A DNA stretch of 64,000 nt from Polycyclovorans algicola TG408 (lineage in GTDB: Bacteria > Pseudomonadota > Gammaproteobacteria > Nevskiales > Nevskiaceae). The notes under the pieces are model-generated. The model was not told the origin of the DNA. It worked only from the letters and a program-made list of their open reading frames with translations, and did not search any database. The DNA lies in assembly GCF_000711245.1 (NCBI RefSeq), contig NZ_JOMH01000001.1, positions 3,466,830-3,530,829 of the forward strand, written 5' to 3'. Positions 41,861 to 52,696 of the stretch are shown here, piece by piece (position 1 is the stretch's first letter; each line of letters begins with the position of its first letter). The position numbers and the translations under genes were made by a program.

Positions 41861-41889
41861 TTGACAACGCCCAAAGTCAGCTTTATACT
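41861..41889 (+). promoter_or_regulatory. Promoter of sRNA copy 2
   Basis: TTGACA (41861-41866) and TATACT (41884-41889) are 17 nt apart. The spacer differs from copy 3 at only a few positions. Confidence 0.88.
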
Positions 41890-41895
41890 GCACTG

Positions 41896-42010
41896 CAACA
41901 AAGCTCGGAAATAAAAAAACCCGACACGGGTGCCGGGCTTTAAACGGTCTCCTCCAGAAAGGCCAAGCGCCTTTCTCGCACCTTGCCCCCGGTCTCCGGG
42001 GGCTCTTTTT
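41896..42010 (+). ncRNA. Small RNA, copy 2
   Basis: This transcript of about 115 nt has three hairpins: CCCGACAC/GTGCCGGG (41920-41937 region), GAAAGGC/GCCTTTC, and the terminator stem GCCCCCGG/CCGGGGGC (41985-42003) with a T-run. A CGGTCTCCTCCAG segment lies unpaired between hairpins 1 and 2 and could pair with ribosome-binding sites. It is nearly identical to copy 3 throughout, in contrast with copy 1. Confidence 0.8.
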
Positions 42011-42069
42011 ATTGAGACTGCAGCATTCACAATCGGCCGTGGCATTTGGCCGCTGACCGGCGCCTCATG

Positions 42070-43443
42070 GGTCGTGTCCCACGATGTGGTGTAGGTTCTG
42101 AAGGTCACCGGTGGCTCTTGGTTTAGGTTTGGGTTTCGACGACCAACCTTCACTTAAGGAACCACCGATGACCGATGAGATGATGAACCTGCGGGCGCTG
42201 TTGGAAAAGAGTCCGGACGCCGATCTGCTGCGGGAGATGATTGGCTTTGCCAGCCAGCGGCTGATGGAACTGGAAGTTGGCGCGTTGACTGGCGCCGCTT
42301 ATGGCGAGAAGAACACCGAGCGTCTGGCGCAGCGCAATGGCTACCGAGAGCGGGACTGGCAGACGAGAGCTGGCACTGTCGAGCTGCGCATTCCCAAGCT
42401 GCGAAAGGGCAGCTACTTCCCGGGCTTTCTCGAGCCCCGGCGCATGGCTGAGAAGGCTCTGACAGCGGTCATCCAGGAGGCCTACATCCAGGGTATCTCG
42501 ACGCGCTCAGTTGATGACCTGGTGCAGGCCATGGGCGGCAGCGGGATCTCCAAGAGCCAAGTGTCCCGGTTGTGCGAGGAAATCGATGAGCGGGTCCATG
42601 CTTTTCTGGATCGCCCCATTGAAGGTGATTGGCCCTACCTGTGGATCGACGCCACCTATGTGAAGACCCGTCAGGCCGGGCGGATCGTGTCGGTAGCAGT
42701 GATCATCGCCGTCGGCGTCAACGCCGACGGTCGCCGCGAGATTCTGGGCATGGACATCGGCCCGTCCGAACACGAAACCTTCTGGAAAGACTTCCTGCGC
42801 AAGCTCGCCCGGCGCGGCCTGCGCGGCGTCAAGCTGGTGATCTCCGACAGCCATGAGGGCATCAAGGCCGCCGTCTCGAAGGTGCTGACCGCCACCTGGC
42901 AGCGCTGCCGAGTGCATTTCATGCGTAACGTGCTGGCCCATGCCGGCAAGAGCGGCCGGCGCGTCGTCTCGGCCTTCATCGCCACCGCCTTTGCCCAGAA
43001 TGATGCGCAAGCTGCCCGAACCCAATGGCGGCATGTTGCCGATCAGCTCCGCAGCAGCGTGCCGAAACTGGCCGCGCTGATGGATCAGGCTGAGCCCGAC
43101 GTGCTGGCCTACATGAGCTTCCCGGCCGCGCACCGCACGAAACTGCACAGCACCAACCCGCTCGAGCGGCTCAATGGCGAGATCAAGCGACGCACGGAGG
43201 TCGTAGGCATCTTCCCGAACGAGGCCGCCATCACCCGGCTCGTCGGCGCCATCCTGCTCGAACAGAACGACGAGTGGGCCGTACAGCGCGCCCGCTATAT
43301 GACCCGAGAGACGATGAACGAAATGATGATCGAACCCCCTGCCATAACCCTCCCGGCTATGGCAGCCTAAAAGCCGAAACCCAGACCAGCCAGTAGCCCA
43401 CCGTCAGATCAAAGAGCTACACCACGTCTAGGGACACGATCCG
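42070..43443 (+). mobile_element. IS256-family insertion sequence
   Basis: The ends are imperfect inverted repeats of about 25 bp. The left one is near 42070-42094 (GGTCGTGTCCC then GTGGTGTAG). The right one is at 43417-43441 (CTACACCAC then GGGACACGATC). CTCATG occurs immediately outside both ends (42064-42069 and 43444-43449), which may be what remains of an 8-9 bp target duplication. It carries one full-length transposase gene. It lies between sRNA copies 2 and 3 without breaking either. Exact boundaries are uncertain by a few bases. Confidence 0.85.
42168..43370 (+). CDS. IS256-family transposase (mutator type)
   Basis: This is a full-length, 400-residue DDE transposase of the Mutator/IS256 superfamily. 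The catalytic residues are visible in LWIDATYVK (D), [16 protein letters not shown] (D) and [13 protein letters not shown] (E). The CxxH-type element between the second D and the E appears as [12 protein letters not shown] start at the ATG at 42168, preceded by AAGGA, and not at the upstream in-frame start at 42111. The gene is intact, so recent activity is possible. Confidence 0.95.
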   Translation: MTDEMMNLRALLEKSPDADLLREMIGFASQRLMELEVGALTGAAYGEKNTERLAQRNGYRERDWQTRAGTVELRIPKLRKGSYFPGFLEPRRMAEKALTAVIQEAYIQGISTRSVDDLVQAMGGSGISKSQVSRLCEEIDERVHAFLDRPIEGDWPYLWIDATYVKTRQAGRIVSVAVIIAVGVNADGRREILGMDIGPSEHETFWKDFLRKLARRGLRGVKLVISDSHEGIKAAVSKVLTATWQRCRVHFMRNVLAHAGKSGRRVVSAFIATAFAQNDAQAARTQWRHVADQLRSSVPKLAALMDQAEPDVLAYMSFPAAHRTKLHSTNPLERLNGEIKRRTEVVGIFPNEAAITRLVGAILLEQNDEWAVQRARYMTRETMNEMMIEPPAITLPAMAA

Positions 43444-43613
43444 CTCATGTGGCCGGATTCTCCAACAGGTATCCGCAGCGCGCAATGCGCCTTGATGCTG
43501 CTGCGCGGCTCAAGCTTCGGGGTTGGCCCGAAGCCAGCAAGGCTTTTTGGTGCGCCGCAACATTGTTCTTCTCAACTGACTGATACGCATCATTTTTTAG
43601 TTGAACAAGTTAA

Positions 43614-43642
43614 TTGACAACGCCCAAGGTCATCTTTATACT
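43614..43642 (+). promoter_or_regulatory. Promoter of sRNA copy 3
   Basis: TTGACA (43614-43619) and TATACT (43637-43642) are 17 nt apart, matching the promoters of copies 1 and 2. Confidence 0.88.
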
Positions 43643-43648
43643 GCACTG

Positions 43649-43762
43649 CAACAAAGCTCGGAAATAAAAAAACCCGACACGGGTGCCGGGCTTTAAACGG
43701 TCTCCTCCAGAAAGGCCAAGCGCCTTTCTCGCACCTTGCCCCCGGTCTCCGGGGGCTCTTTT
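43649..43762 (+). ncRNA. Small RNA, copy 3
   Basis: This copy is nearly identical to copy 2 across promoter, CCCGACAC/GTGCCGGG hairpin, TCTCCTCCAG segment, GAAAGGC hairpin and GCCCCCGG terminator (43738-43756). After the terminator the two diverge. The near identity on either side of the IS indicates that copies 2 and 3 arose by a recent duplication or are kept alike by gene conversion. Confidence 0.8.
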
Positions 43763-43917
43763 ATATTTTCATCCCCCTCCAGAGACCAAATACTTAGTTT
43801 GGCCGCGCCTGCGCCATGCTTCAGCGCTTATCGCACCATTGTGGATCACCCTGCACCTTAATGCAACATGATCGGTCCGGCGGCAGCCTTCCCTTCCGGC
43901 GCACTCGAAACCACAAC
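43763..43917. other. Gap between sRNA copy 3 and the pnp terminator
   Basis: No gene or clear signal is seen in these 155 nt. The two short open frames here have no family features and overlap in composition with non-coding DNA. Confidence 0.5.
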
Positions 43918-43947
43918 AAAAAAACGGCCCAGCGGGCCGTTTTTTTG
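43918..43947. terminator. Intrinsic terminator after pnp (bidirectional)
   Basis: A-tract, stem ACGGCCC/GGGCCGT and T-tract form a clean hairpin 16 nt beyond the pnp stop. On the minus strand it ends the rimP-to-pnp operon. It also works in the plus direction. Confidence 0.92.
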
Positions 43948-43962
43948 TGTCCGGCAAGCCGG

Positions 43963-46062
43963 TCAGGCGGCAGCCACTTCGTCCAGCGCCTTCATCGAGA
44001 GCCGGATCTTGCCATCGCGGCTCACTTCGAGCACCTTGACGCGCACGGTCTGACCCTCCTTGACGACTTCCTCGACTTTCTCGACCCGCTTGTCGGCGAG
44101 CTGTGAGATGTGAACCAGACCGTCTTTGCCGGGGGCAATGGTCACGAACGCGCCAAAGTCCATGATCTTGGCAACTTTGCCTTCATAGATGGCGCCCACT
44201 TCGACGTCCTTGGTCAGCATCTCGATACGGTTGATCGCTGCTTGCGCCGCTTCGGTGCTGGTCGCGGCCACTTTGATGGTGCCGTCGTCGCTGATGTCGA
44301 TCTGGGTGTTGGTTTCGCGGGTAATGGCCTGGATGGTCGCGCCGCCCTTGCCGATCACTTCACGAATCTTGTCCGGATGAATCTTGATCGTGGTGATGCG
44401 CGGCGCGTGCTCAGAGACATCGGCGCGCGGTGCAGAAATGACTTCGTTCATCGCATCGAGAATGTGCAGACGCGCGGTCTTGGCTTGCTCCAGTGCCTTC
44501 TGCATGATCTCGCCGGTGATGCCGGCGATCTTGATGTCCATCTGCAGCGCCGTGACGCCGTTGGCCGTCCCGGCAACCTTGAAGTCCATGTCACCCAGGT
44601 GGTCTTCGTCACCGAGAATGTCGGTCAAAACGGCCCACTGGCTGCCTTCCAGAATCAGTCCCATGGCCACGCCGGCCACCGGCGCCTTGATCGGCACCCC
44701 GGCATCCATCAACGCCAGGCAGGCGCCGCACACCGACGCCATTGACGACGAACCGTTGGACTCGGTGACTTCGGAGACCACACGCACGACGTACGGAAAC
44801 TCCGAAACCAGGTCGGGCATGACCGCCGCCACGCCGCGCTTGGCAAGACGGCCATGGCCGATTTCACGCCGCTTGGGCATGTTCATGCGGCCGGTTTCGC
44901 CGACGCAGTACGGGGGGAAGTTGTAATGGAACATGAAACGCTCATGCCATTCGCCTTCGATTGCATCAATGATCTGGTAGTCCTTGCCGGTGCCCAAGGT
45001 GGCAACCGCCAGAACCTGGGTCTCGCCACGGGTGAACAGTGCCGAGCCGTGGGTGCGCGGCAGTACACCGGCGCCCACCGACAACGGGCGAACGGTGGTG
45101 CGGTCACGGCCATCTATACGCGGCTGGCCCTCAAGAATACGGCCACGGACCACCTTGGCTTCGAGTTCGTGCAGCGCATCTTTGACGTCCCGCTCACCCA
45201 GGGTTTCTGGCTTGGCGGCAACGGCGTCGGCACGGATGGCGTTGATCGCCGCCACGCGGACTTTCTTGTCGGTCAGCGTGTAAGCCTCGGCAATGCGGCC
45301 TTCGTAGGCTGCGGCGAATGCGGTCACGGCGGTGGTGTCGGACGCCTTCCAGTCCCACTTCGGCAAACCCGCTTCAGCCACCAGTTCGTTGATGGCAACG
45401 ATGGCGGCCTGCATCTGCTCATGTCCGAACAATACGGCGCCCAGCATGATTTCCTCCGACAACATCTTGGCTTCGGACTCGACCATCAACACCGCATCCT
45501 TGGTGCCGGCAACAACAAGATCGAGCTCGGAGGTTTTGAGCTGGCTTTCGGTCGGGTTGAGAATGAAGTTGCCGTCCTTGAAACCCACGCGTGCGGCGCC
45601 GATGGGGCCGGCGAAGGGCGTGCCGGTCAACGCCACGGCCGCCGAGGCACCGATCATGGCGGGAATGTCGCCGCTGATTTCAGGATTGAGCGACAGCACC
45701 GTCGCAGCAACCTGGACTTCATTGAAAAAGCCATCGGGGAAGAGCGGGCGCAGCGGACGGTCGATCAGCCGCGAAGTCAGCGTTTCCTTCTCGGTCATCC
45801 GGCCTTCACGCTTGAAAAAGCCACCGGGAATCCGGCCGCCTGCATAAAAGCGCTCCATGTAATCGACCGTGAGCGGGAAAAAACTCTGGTCGGGTTTGGC
45901 GTCTTTGCGAGCAACGACGTTCACCATGACCACGGTTTCGCCCATCGACACGATGACGCTGCACGCCTGCCGAGCAATGGCACCGGTTTCAAGCGTGACG
46001 GTCTGGTCACCAAACTGGAAGCTTTTCTTGACTGCCGTTGCCGGCGTGGCGGAAATGGCCAT
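43963..46062 (-). CDS. pnp: Polyribonucleotide nucleotidyltransferase (PNPase)
   Basis: PNPase degrades RNA 3' to 5' with phosphate and is part of the degradosome in many bacteria. The 699 residues contain two RNase PH domains (first with [13 protein letters not shown], second with [16 protein letters not shown] and the catalytic DxxxxxxD in [15 protein letters not shown]), a KH domain ([19 protein letters not shown], near residue 555) and a C-terminal S1 domain ([18 protein letters not shown]). It is last in the operon and separated from rpsO by a hairpin, as in E. coli. Confidence 0.98.
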   Translation of the reverse strand: MAISATPATAVKKSFQFGDQTVTLETGAIARQACSVIVSMGETVVMVNVVARKDAKPDQSFFPLTVDYMERFYAGGRIPGGFFKREGRMTEKETLTSRLIDRPLRPLFPDGFFNEVQVAATVLSLNPEISGDIPAMIGASAAVALTGTPFAGPIGAARVGFKDGNFILNPTESQLKTSELDLVVAGTKDAVLMVESEAKMLSEEIMLGAVLFGHEQMQAAIVAINELVAEAGLPKWDWKASDTTAVTAFAAAYEGRIAEAYTLTDKKVRVAAINAIRADAVAAKPETLGERDVKDALHELEAKVVRGRILEGQPRIDGRDRTTVRPLSVGAGVLPRTHGSALFTRGETQVLAVATLGTGKDYQIIDAIEGEWHERFMFHYNFPPYCVGETGRMNMPKRREIGHGRLAKRGVAAVMPDLVSEFPYVVRVVSEVTESNGSSSMASVCGACLALMDAGVPIKAPVAGVAMGLILEGSQWAVLTDILGDEDHLGDMDFKVAGTANGVTALQMDIKIAGITGEIMQKALEQAKTARLHILDAMNEVISAPRADVSEHAPRITTIKIHPDKIREVIGKGGATIQAITRETNTQIDISDDGTIKVAATSTEAAQAAINRIEMLTKDVEVGAIYEGKVAKIMDFGAFVTIAPGKDGLVHISQLADKRVEKVEEVVKEGQTVRVKVLEVSRDGKIRLSMKALDEVAAA

Positions 46063-46090
46063 TAATTATTTCTCCGTAAACAAATAAAGC

Positions 46091-46113
46091 GCCGCCGGAG
46101 AGACTCCGGCGGC
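46091..46113 (-). terminator. Hairpin between rpsO and pnp (terminator/attenuator)
   Basis: A perfect 10-bp stem (GCCGCCGGAG/CTCCGGCGGC, 3-nt loop) is followed on the minus strand by GCTTTATTTG. It corresponds in position to the E. coli rpsO terminator, which limits read-through into pnp. Confidence 0.8.
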
Positions 46114-46185
46114 GTCATGAATTCAACTTGTAACCGGCTGCTCGACACGTCGACCAGCACCACGGGACGCCAGGAACCGGGTCGC

Positions 46186-46455
46186 TTAGCGACGCAGGCC
46201 AAGATCGCCGATCAGCTTCAGGTAGCGACCTTCGTCCTTGCCCTTGAGATAATCGAGCAGGCTGCGACGGCGGTTGACCATCTTCAGCAAGCCGCGGCGG
46301 CTGTGGTGATCTTTCTTGTTCGCCGAAAAATGGCCCATCAGGCCGGTGATACGCGCGGTGAGCAAGGCAACCTGCACTTCAGGTGACCCGGTATCGTTGG
46401 CGGCACGCGCAAATTTGTTTGCAACTTCGGCCTTTTCGGCCACAGACATCGTCAT
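46186..46455 (-). CDS. rpsO: Small ribosomal subunit protein uS15
   Basis: S15 is a primary 16S rRNA binding protein of the 30S platform. With the ATG at 46455 the product is 89 residues, exactly the family length. It has [18 protein letters not shown], then [22 protein letters not shown] and [18 protein letters not shown] later ATG at 46449 would shorten it by two residues. The frame extends upstream to 46548 without support. Confidence 0.97.
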   Translation of the reverse strand: MTMSVAEKAEVANKFARAANDTGSPEVQVALLTARITGLMGHFSANKKDHHSRRGLLKMVNRRRSLLDYLKGKDEGRYLKLIGDLGLRR

Positions 46456-46563
46456 CTCGATTACTCCAGAACAGCGTTCATATAAGTCGTTAAGCAAGCC
46501 GCACATTGTAGTCAGCCTGCATAGGGTGGCGCAACCAGATTCGGCCAATCAAACACAGGTTAT

Positions 46564-47505
46564 TCAAATGCGGTCGCGTGCCAGCCAGCGCTTCGGCCAC
46601 AGCAAGCCATCGTCACGCAGCAGCGCCAGGCTGAGGACCTCGCCCTGCACGTCGAATACCGCCATCTCGGGCGCCGAGGCCTGGCACTCGCCGCCCCTGT
46701 CGGCCGGCGGTTCAATCGGTTGCCCGGCGCGAAGTTGCCCGGCCTGGGCCGGCGAGACAACCACACTGGGCCAACCCACCAAAGCCGCCGACAACGGCAA
46801 GAGACAGCGGTCCAGCGCCGCAAATCCCCCATCGGTCGCCAAGGTGCGTAGCGCGTCCAGGGCATAGGGCACCCCGTCAAACGGCGCCACCCACTGCCGG
46901 TGCAGCGCGCCCAGATGCGCCAGCGCACCGATCTTCGCGGCCAGATCTTCGGCCAATACGCGGATGTAGGTGCCTTTGGAGCACTGCACGTCAATGGTCC
47001 ATTGGTGCGGCTGCCAGTCGACCAGCGTCAGTCGATGAATGGTGATGTCTCTCGGCGCGCGTTCGACCTCAACGCCCTCGCGCGCCAGGGCGTAAAGCCG
47101 TTGACCTTCGTGCTTGAGCGCCGACACCATCGGCGGTACTTGCTGCTGCGGGCCGCAACTGGCCTGCAACAGCGCCGACAGGCGCTCGGCGTCATGCGCG
47201 GGGACCGGGGCCGATGCAATGACCGCACCGTCGGCATCGCCGCTGTCGGTTTTGGTACCGAGGCGGATGGTCGCGCGATAGGCCTTGTCAGAAGCCAACA
47301 ACTGGCCACTGAGCTTGGTGGCATTGCCGAGACAGATCGGTAGCAGGCCGGTCGCCATCGGATCAAGGCTGCCGGTGTGCCCTGCCTTGTCGGCCTGGAA
47401 TAGCCGCCGAACCTCCATCAGTGCCGCGTTGGAGGTAATGCCTTGCGGCTTGTCGAGCAGCAGAATGCCGTCCACCGCGCGTTTTGGACGGCGCGGCTTG
47501 CTCAT
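46564..47505 (-). CDS. truB: tRNA pseudouridine(55) synthase TruB
   Basis: TruB makes pseudouridine 55 in the T loop of elongator tRNAs and also helps tRNA fold. The 313-residue protein has DGILLLDKPQGITSNAAL at the start, the catalytic Asp in GHTGSLDPMATGLLPICLG (near residue 45), YRATIRLGTKTDSGDADG and CSKGTYIRVLAEDLA. A C-terminal PUA-like tail follows. Its start overlaps the rbfA stop by 4 nt. Confidence 0.97.
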   Translation of the reverse strand: MSKPRRPKRAVDGILLLDKPQGITSNAALMEVRRLFQADKAGHTGSLDPMATGLLPICLGNATKLSGQLLASDKAYRATIRLGTKTDSGDADGAVIASAPVPAHDAERLSALLQASCGPQQQVPPMVSALKHEGQRLYALAREGVEVERAPRDITIHRLTLVDWQPHQWTIDVQCSKGTYIRVLAEDLAAKIGALAHLGALHRQWVAPFDGVPYALDALRTLATDGGFAALDRCLLPLSAALVGWPSVVVSPAQAGQLRAGQPIEPPADRGGECQASAPEMAVFDVQGEVLSLALLRDDGLLWPKRWLARDRI

Positions 47506-47924
47506 TCGTCGCGGCGGACCTCGCCATGATCGGCGTCGGGTTCATCGGCCTGCTGGCGCGCCGCAGCGATTCGATCATCTGCCGCACGCGCCTCGCGAAT
47601 GATCGCGGCCATGCGGTCGCCCTCACGAAGGCCGCGGTCCGCGAGGAAGCGCAGCTCGGGAATGTAGCGCAGCGTCAACTGCCGACCCAGGTCGCGGCGC
47701 AATTTGCCGCCGGCATGGTTCAGCGCCTTGACCGACTGCGCCAGCGCCGCGTCATCAGCAAAGCTGCTGACCTTGACGTTGGCCGAGCGCATGTCGGCGG
47801 CCGCATCCACCGCGGTGACGGTGATGTCACCAATCCGCGGATCGCGAAGGTCACGGATCAGCACCGACAACACTTCTTGAAGCTGCTGGTTGATGCGCGA
47901 GGTTCGGGAAAATTCTTTAGGCAT
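47502..47924 (-). CDS. rbfA: 30S ribosome-binding factor RbfA
   Basis: RbfA is a cold-shock ribosome maturation factor that binds the 30S neck near 16S helix 1. The 140-residue KH-like protein shows RTSRINQQLQEVLSVLIRDLRDPRI, ITVTAVDAAADMRSANVKVS and RQLTLRYIPELRFLADRGLREG. The C-terminal tail is charged. It lies between infB and truB, the standard order, after a 47-nt gap from infB. Confidence 0.97.
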   Translation of the reverse strand: MPKEFSRTSRINQQLQEVLSVLIRDLRDPRIGDITVTAVDAAADMRSANVKVSSFADDAALAQSVKALNHAGGKLRRDLGRQLTLRYIPELRFLADRGLREGDRMAAIIREARAADDRIAAARQQADEPDADHGEVRRDE

Positions 47925-47971
47925 GGTGCGCCAGGCAGGGTGAGGCGGCGGTCATCGAGCGGCGGGGCCTA

Positions 47972-50674
47972 TTAAGCCGCCGCGCTCTTGACCGAACGCT
48001 TGACCTCAAAACGCTGGAAGCACTCGATCTGGTCGCCCACCTTGACGTCGTTGTAGTCCTTGACGCCGATACCGCATTCGGTGCCGGCCTCGACCTTGTT
48101 GACGTCGTCCTTGAAGCGGCGCAGCGATTCCAGCGTGCCTTCGTAAATGACCGTGTTGTCGCGCAGCACGCGAATCGGCAGGGCGCGTTGCACCGAGCCT
48201 TCCATCACCAGACAGCCGGCAACACTGCCGAGCTTGGCGCTGCGGAACACGTCACGAACCTGCGCAGTGCCGACGATCTGTTCGCGCGTCTCGGTGCCCA
48301 GCAGGCCCGAGATGGCGTCGCTTACTTCATCAAGCACGTTGTAGATGATCGAGTAATAACGAACATCGACGCCGGTGTCCTGAATGCGCTTGCGCGCGCC
48401 GGAGTCAGCGCGAACGTTGAAGCCGATGACGATGGCCTTCGAGGCCAGCGCCAGATCGATGTCGGATTCGTTGATGCCGCCGATGCCGGCCGACAGCACG
48501 TTGACCCGAACCTCTTCGCTCGGCAGGTTGCGCAGCGCCTCGGACAGCGCTTCGGCCGAGCCTTGCACGTCAGCCTTGACCATCAGGTTCAACTGCTTGA
48601 TCTCGCCCTCGCCCATGCGCGCCAGAATCTGGTCCATGCGCAGGGCCTGATTCTGCGCGAGGCGATGCTCGCGGGCCTTGCCTTCGCGAAGGTCGGCAAG
48701 CTCTCGCGCCTTCTTCTCGTCAGACACCACGACCACGTCATCACCCGCTTCCGGCACGCCGGAGAGGCCCAGTACCTGCACGGGAATCGACGGCCCGGCG
48801 GTCTTCACCGGACGCCCGGCTTCGTCAAACATGGCACGCACGCGGCCAAAATACTGGCCGGTCAGAATCACGTCACCCTGCTTGAGCGTGCCGCTGCGGA
48901 CCAGCACGGTGGCCACGGGACCGCGGCCCTTTTCCAGCGACGATTCCACCACCGTGCCACGCGCATCGGCATCAATCTGAGACGTCAGTTCAAGCACTTC
49001 AGACTGCAACAGAATCGCGTCGAGCAGTTTGTCAATGCCTTCGCCGGTGTGCGACGACACCCCGATGAACTGGTATTCGCCACCCCATTCTTCAGAAATC
49101 ACCTGCTCTTGCGACAGGTCGTTACGCACCTTGTCGAGATCCGCTTCCGGCTTGTCGATTTTGGTGATCGCCACAACCATCGGCGCACCGGCCGCACGGG
49201 CATGCTGGATGGCCTCTTTGGTCTGCGGCTTGACGCCGTCATCGGCCGCCACCACCAGCACCACCACATCGGTGATTTGCGCGCCGCGGGCCCGCATGCG
49301 GGTAAAGGCGGCGTGGCCCGGGGTGTCGAGGAAGCTAATGACGCCCTTGTCGGTCGCGACGTGGTAGGCGCCGATGTGCTGGGTGATGCCGCCAGCCTCA
49401 CCCGCCGCAACCTTGGTCTTGCGGATGTAGTCGAGCAGGCTGGTTTTGCCGTGGTCGACATGGCCCATGATGGTCACCACCGGCGGACGTGCGACGCGCT
49501 CGGCGTCGCTGATTTCAGCGACCACTGCCAGTTCAAGCGATTCTTCGGCATCGGTGGCCTTGACCAGCACCACGCGGTGGCCCATTTCTTCAACCATCAG
49601 CGCCGCCGTATCCTGGTCGAGGCTCTGGTTGATGGTCGCCATCAGCCCATTCTTCATCATCACCTTGATGAGCTCGGTGGCCTTGACCGCCATGCGGTTG
49701 GCCAACTCGCCGACGGTGATGATCTCGGGCACTTCAACGTCACGCACCACTGGCGCCGTGGGGCGCTCGAAGGCATGCTGGTTGTCGATTTGCACGCGAC
49801 CGCCACTGCTCTTGCGGCTTTTCTTGTCGCGCTTGCCGGACTTGCCCTCGGCAACGTGCAGTTCCTTGCGACCTTTGCGGTCGCCGTCGCGACGGTCGCC
49901 GCGACGCGCCGGGGCGGCTGCCGCCCCGGGTGCAGCCGCCGCGGCAGGTGCCGCAGCGCCTGCAGGGGTTCGCGCCACCGGCGCTGCCACAGGGGGCGGC
50001 GTGGCCGCGCGCATCTCGGCCGAACGACGCAGGTTTTCTTCGGCACGACGGCGAGACTGTGACGCCTCCCAACGCTGGCGATACAACAGGTCATCCTTGA
50101 GCAACCGCTCATGCTCAACCTTGTCCGACTTGGCCTTTTCCTCCGCATCGCGCACAGCCTGCTCTTCGGCTTCGGCCAGCTTACGCTCGGCGTCTTCCTG
50201 AGCACGTTTGGCCTCGGCTTCGGCAGCCTTGCGCGCCGCGACCCGTTCGGCTTCAAGCGCGCGTTCGGCGGCTTCGGCTTCACGCGCTGCAATTTCCGCC
50301 TCGGTAGGCTGCGGGGCTGCGACTGGCTCGGGCAGCTCGGTCGGCACGAGGGTGCGGCGTTTGCGCACCTCAATGCTGACCGTCTTGGTTGGCGCACCGC
50401 GCACGCCCGAAACCTTGAGTTCGCTGGTTTCCTTGCGTTTGAGCGAGATGCGACGGGCGCCTGCTTCCGCACCCGAGTCGGTCGCTTCCGCCGCTTGCCC
50501 GGAGGCACGCGCGGTTTTCTGACGCAGGTAGGTCAGCAGCGCAATCTTGTCTTGCGCGCTGATCGACGAAGACTCTTCTTTCACTGACACGCCCGCCTCC
50601 CGAAACTGCGACAGCAGCTCGGTGACGGGGCGGTTCAGCTCGTTGGCAAATTCAAGAACGGTAACTGTCGACAT
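47972..50674 (-). CDS. infB: Translation initiation factor IF-2
   Basis: IF-2 is the GTPase that delivers fMet-tRNA to the 30S subunit and promotes subunit joining. The 900 residues include an N-terminal IF2-N domain, a long charged linker rich in Ala, Glu, Lys and Arg (about residues 65-300), G1 [17 protein letters not shown] (near 405), G3 DTPGHAAF, G4 TKIDKPE, and the C-terminal fMet-tRNA binding domain. Downstream of nusA by 32 nt, it is in the conserved rimP-nusA-infB-rbfA-truB operon. Confidence 0.98.
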   Translation of the reverse strand: MSTVTVLEFANELNRPVTELLSQFREAGVSVKEESSSISAQDKIALLTYLRQKTARASGQAAEATDSGAEAGARRISLKRKETSELKVSGVRGAPTKTVSIEVRKRRTLVPTELPEPVAAPQPTEAEIAAREAEAAERALEAERVAARKAAEAEAKRAQEDAERKLAEAEEQAVRDAEEKAKSDKVEHERLLKDDLLYRQRWEASQSRRRAEENLRRSAEMRAATPPPVAAPVARTPAGAAAPAAAAAPGAAAAPARRGDRRDGDRKGRKELHVAEGKSGKRDKKSRKSSGGRVQIDNQHAFERPTAPVVRDVEVPEIITVGELANRMAVKATELIKVMMKNGLMATINQSLDQDTAALMVEEMGHRVVLVKATDAEESLELAVVAEISDAERVARPPVVTIMGHVDHGKTSLLDYIRKTKVAAGEAGGITQHIGAYHVATDKGVISFLDTPGHAAFTRMRARGAQITDVVVLVVAADDGVKPQTKEAIQHARAAGAPMVVAITKIDKPEADLDKVRNDLSQEQVISEEWGGEYQFIGVSSHTGEGIDKLLDAILLQSEVLELTSQIDADARGTVVESSLEKGRGPVATVLVRSGTLKQGDVILTGQYFGRVRAMFDEAGRPVKTAGPSIPVQVLGLSGVPEAGDDVVVVSDEKKARELADLREGKAREHRLAQNQALRMDQILARMGEGEIKQLNLMVKADVQGSAEALSEALRNLPSEEVRVNVLSAGIGGINESDIDLALASKAIVIGFNVRADSGARKRIQDTGVDVRYYSIIYNVLDEVSDAISGLLGTETREQIVGTAQVRDVFRSAKLGSVAGCLVMEGSVQRALPIRVLRDNTVIYEGTLESLRRFKDDVNKVEAGTECGIGVKDYNDVKVGDQIECFQRFEVKRSVKSAAA

Positions 50675-50706
50675 GCAAATCCTGTTGTTTCCGGCCCGAG
50701 CAGCGC

Positions 50707-52194
50707 TCAGGCGTAAACGCGACGGCGAGCCGCCATAATCAATTCTGAAGCGTCAGCCTCGTCCATCTCGACGCTTTCCAGCAGCTCATCGGTGGCCAGA
50801 TCGGCGAGATCGGTCGCGGTGTGAATACCCGCCTCGTTCAGCACCTCGGCGACCTGGGCATCAACGCCCTCTACCGCAAGAAGGTCATCCTTGTCGCTGC
50901 CATCGGCAGCCGATTCAGCGCTGGCGATGGCGCGGGTCAGCAGCACGTCCTGTGCTCGATTCTTCAGCTCGGTGACGATCTGGTCGTCAAATTCTTCGAT
51001 GCCCAGCATCTCTTCGTCGGCGACGTAGGCCACTTCTTCGAGCGTGGTGAAGCCTTCCTGGACCAGGATCAGCGCCACCTCGGCGTCAACGTCCAGGTCC
51101 GCCATGAAGGTCTGCTGGATCGCCTGGTTTTCGGTTTCCTTGCGCGCCTCGGCATCGGCAGCGGTCATCACGTTCAGCGTCCAACCGGTCAGCTCCGAGG
51201 CCAGGCGCACGTTTTGACCCCCGCGGCCGATGGCCTGCGCGAGCTTTTCTTCGGACACGCCGATGGTCATCGCGTGGGCGTCTTCATCAACCACGATGGT
51301 TTCGACCTCGGCCGGCGCCATGGCGTTGATCACGAATTGGGCGGTGTTTTCATCCCACAACACGATATCGACCCGCTCACCGGCAAGCTCATTGGAGACC
51401 GCCTGCACGCGCGAGCCGCGCATGCCCACGCACGCCCCGACCGGGTCGATGCGCTTGTCCTTGGCCTGCACCGCAATCTTGGCGCGCAAGCCAGGATCGC
51501 GCGCGGCGCCCTTGAGCTCGATCAGGCCCTGGGCAATCTCCGGCACTTCGAGCTTGAACAGCTCCATCAGCAGGCGCGGGTCGGTGCGTGAAACAAAAAT
51601 CTGCGGCCCGCGAATCTGCGCGCCAACGTCGTAAATAAAGCCGCGGACGCGGTCACCGGGGCGCAGCGGTTCGCGCTGAATCTGCTGATCGCGCGGAATC
51701 ACCGCCTCGACGTTGTTACCCAGGTCCATGATGATGGCGCCGCGTTCCATGCGCTTGACGATACCCGTCAACAGCTCGCCAACGCGGCTGGTGTAGGCCG
51801 CCACCACCATCGCCCGCTCGGCTTCGCGAATCTTCTGGATGATGACCTGCTTGGCCTTCTGCGCACCGATGCGGCCAAAGTCCACCGAGTCCACCGGGGT
51901 CTCGATGGCCTCAAGCGGCTGAATCTCGGGGTGATCCTTCTGCGCGTAAGTCAGCTTGATTTGCCGCTCGGGAAATTCAAACTCTTCGGAATCGTCCTCA
52001 AGCACCGTCCAACGCCGAAAACTCAGGTACTCGCCGGTTTCGCGGTCAATCTGCACGCGAATATCGGCCTCGTCGCCGTGGTGCTCCTTGGTGGCCGATG
52101 CCAGCGCTGCCTCCAGCGCCTTGAAGATGATTTCATGCTCAACGCCTTTCTCATTGGAAAGCACGTCAACCATCAGCAGAATGTTTTTATTCAT
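50707..52194 (-). CDS. nusA: Transcription termination/antitermination factor NusA
   Basis: NusA binds RNA polymerase and modulates pausing, termination and antitermination. The 495 residues hold an N-terminal polymerase-binding domain, an S1 domain (about 135-200), two KH domains (about 230-345, with the [16 protein letters not shown] and [14 protein letters not shown] loops) and two acidic C-terminal repeats (about 365-420 and 440-495). The two acidic repeats are the gammaproteobacterial form. The start overlaps the rimP stop by 4 nt. Confidence 0.98.
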   Translation of the reverse strand: MNKNILLMVDVLSNEKGVEHEIIFKALEAALASATKEHHGDEADIRVQIDRETGEYLSFRRWTVLEDDSEEFEFPERQIKLTYAQKDHPEIQPLEAIETPVDSVDFGRIGAQKAKQVIIQKIREAERAMVVAAYTSRVGELLTGIVKRMERGAIIMDLGNNVEAVIPRDQQIQREPLRPGDRVRGFIYDVGAQIRGPQIFVSRTDPRLLMELFKLEVPEIAQGLIELKGAARDPGLRAKIAVQAKDKRIDPVGACVGMRGSRVQAVSNELAGERVDIVLWDENTAQFVINAMAPAEVETIVVDEDAHAMTIGVSEEKLAQAIGRGGQNVRLASELTGWTLNVMTAADAEARKETENQAIQQTFMADLDVDAEVALILVQEGFTTLEEVAYVADEEMLGIEEFDDQIVTELKNRAQDVLLTRAIASAESAADGSDKDDLLAVEGVDAQVAEVLNEAGIHTATDLADLATDELLESVEMDEADASELIMAARRRVYA

Positions 52195-52661
52195 GATTTG
52201 GCCATTTCACGGTCAAAATCGGGCACCAGACGGGCCCGCTCGATATCTTCGTACGCCACCTGCAGCCGCATTTCGGGGAGCGACACCTCAATTCCACTGG
52301 CATCAGCGGCCACCAGCACGCCCGAAAAGCGGCGCCGGTTGTCGCGCGCAACGTGCAACTGCAACTTGATCGTCTCACCCACAAACCGCTGAAAATGTGC
52401 CGGCTTCACCAGCGGACGGTCCATCCCGGGAGACGACACTTCCAACTGGTACGCCGTGCTGATGGGGTCTTCAACATCCAACAGCGCCGCTGCTTCACGA
52501 CTGACCCGCTCGCAGTCGCCCAGCGTGATCCCACCCGGCGAATCAATGAACAGCCGCAGCATGGCGCTGTGAGAACCGGCCGCAAATTCGATCAACACCA
52601 ACTCGTAACCGAGCGATTCGATCAAAGGCTCCAGCAGATTGGTAAGTTTTTGATTCAGCAC
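52191..52661 (-). CDS. rimP: Ribosome maturation factor RimP
   Basis: RimP is needed for 30S maturation. The product is 156 residues from a GTG at 52661 (reading LNQKLTNLLEPLIESLGYEL), close to the usual length of about 150. Diagnostic segments are FIDSPGGITLGDCERVSREAAALLD, YQLEVSSPGMDRPL and the C-terminal SH3-like part (FSGVLVAADASGIEVSLPE). The GTG fits the family N-terminus better than the upstream in-frame start at 52694, which lies in the tRNA terminator region. No strong ribosome-binding site is seen. Confidence 0.94.
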   Translation of the reverse strand: MLNQKLTNLLEPLIESLGYELVLIEFAAGSHSAMLRLFIDSPGGITLGDCERVSREAAALLDVEDPISTAYQLEVSSPGMDRPLVKPAHFQRFVGETIKLQLHVARDNRRRFSGVLVAADASGIEVSLPEMRLQVAYEDIERARLVPDFDREMAKS

Positions 52662-52696
52662 AATAAATCTGGTTAAACCCCTGCAGCACCGCAATA

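Noticed and set aside
41493-43762. The three repeats as parts of the IS element
   Set aside because: The inverted repeats of the IS lie between copies 2 and 3. Each copy has its own promoter and terminator, and copy 1 is distant from the IS.
48188-50062. A 624-codon plus-strand frame opposite infB
   Set aside because: His/Gly/Arg-rich shadow of infB with no domain; infB itself is certain.
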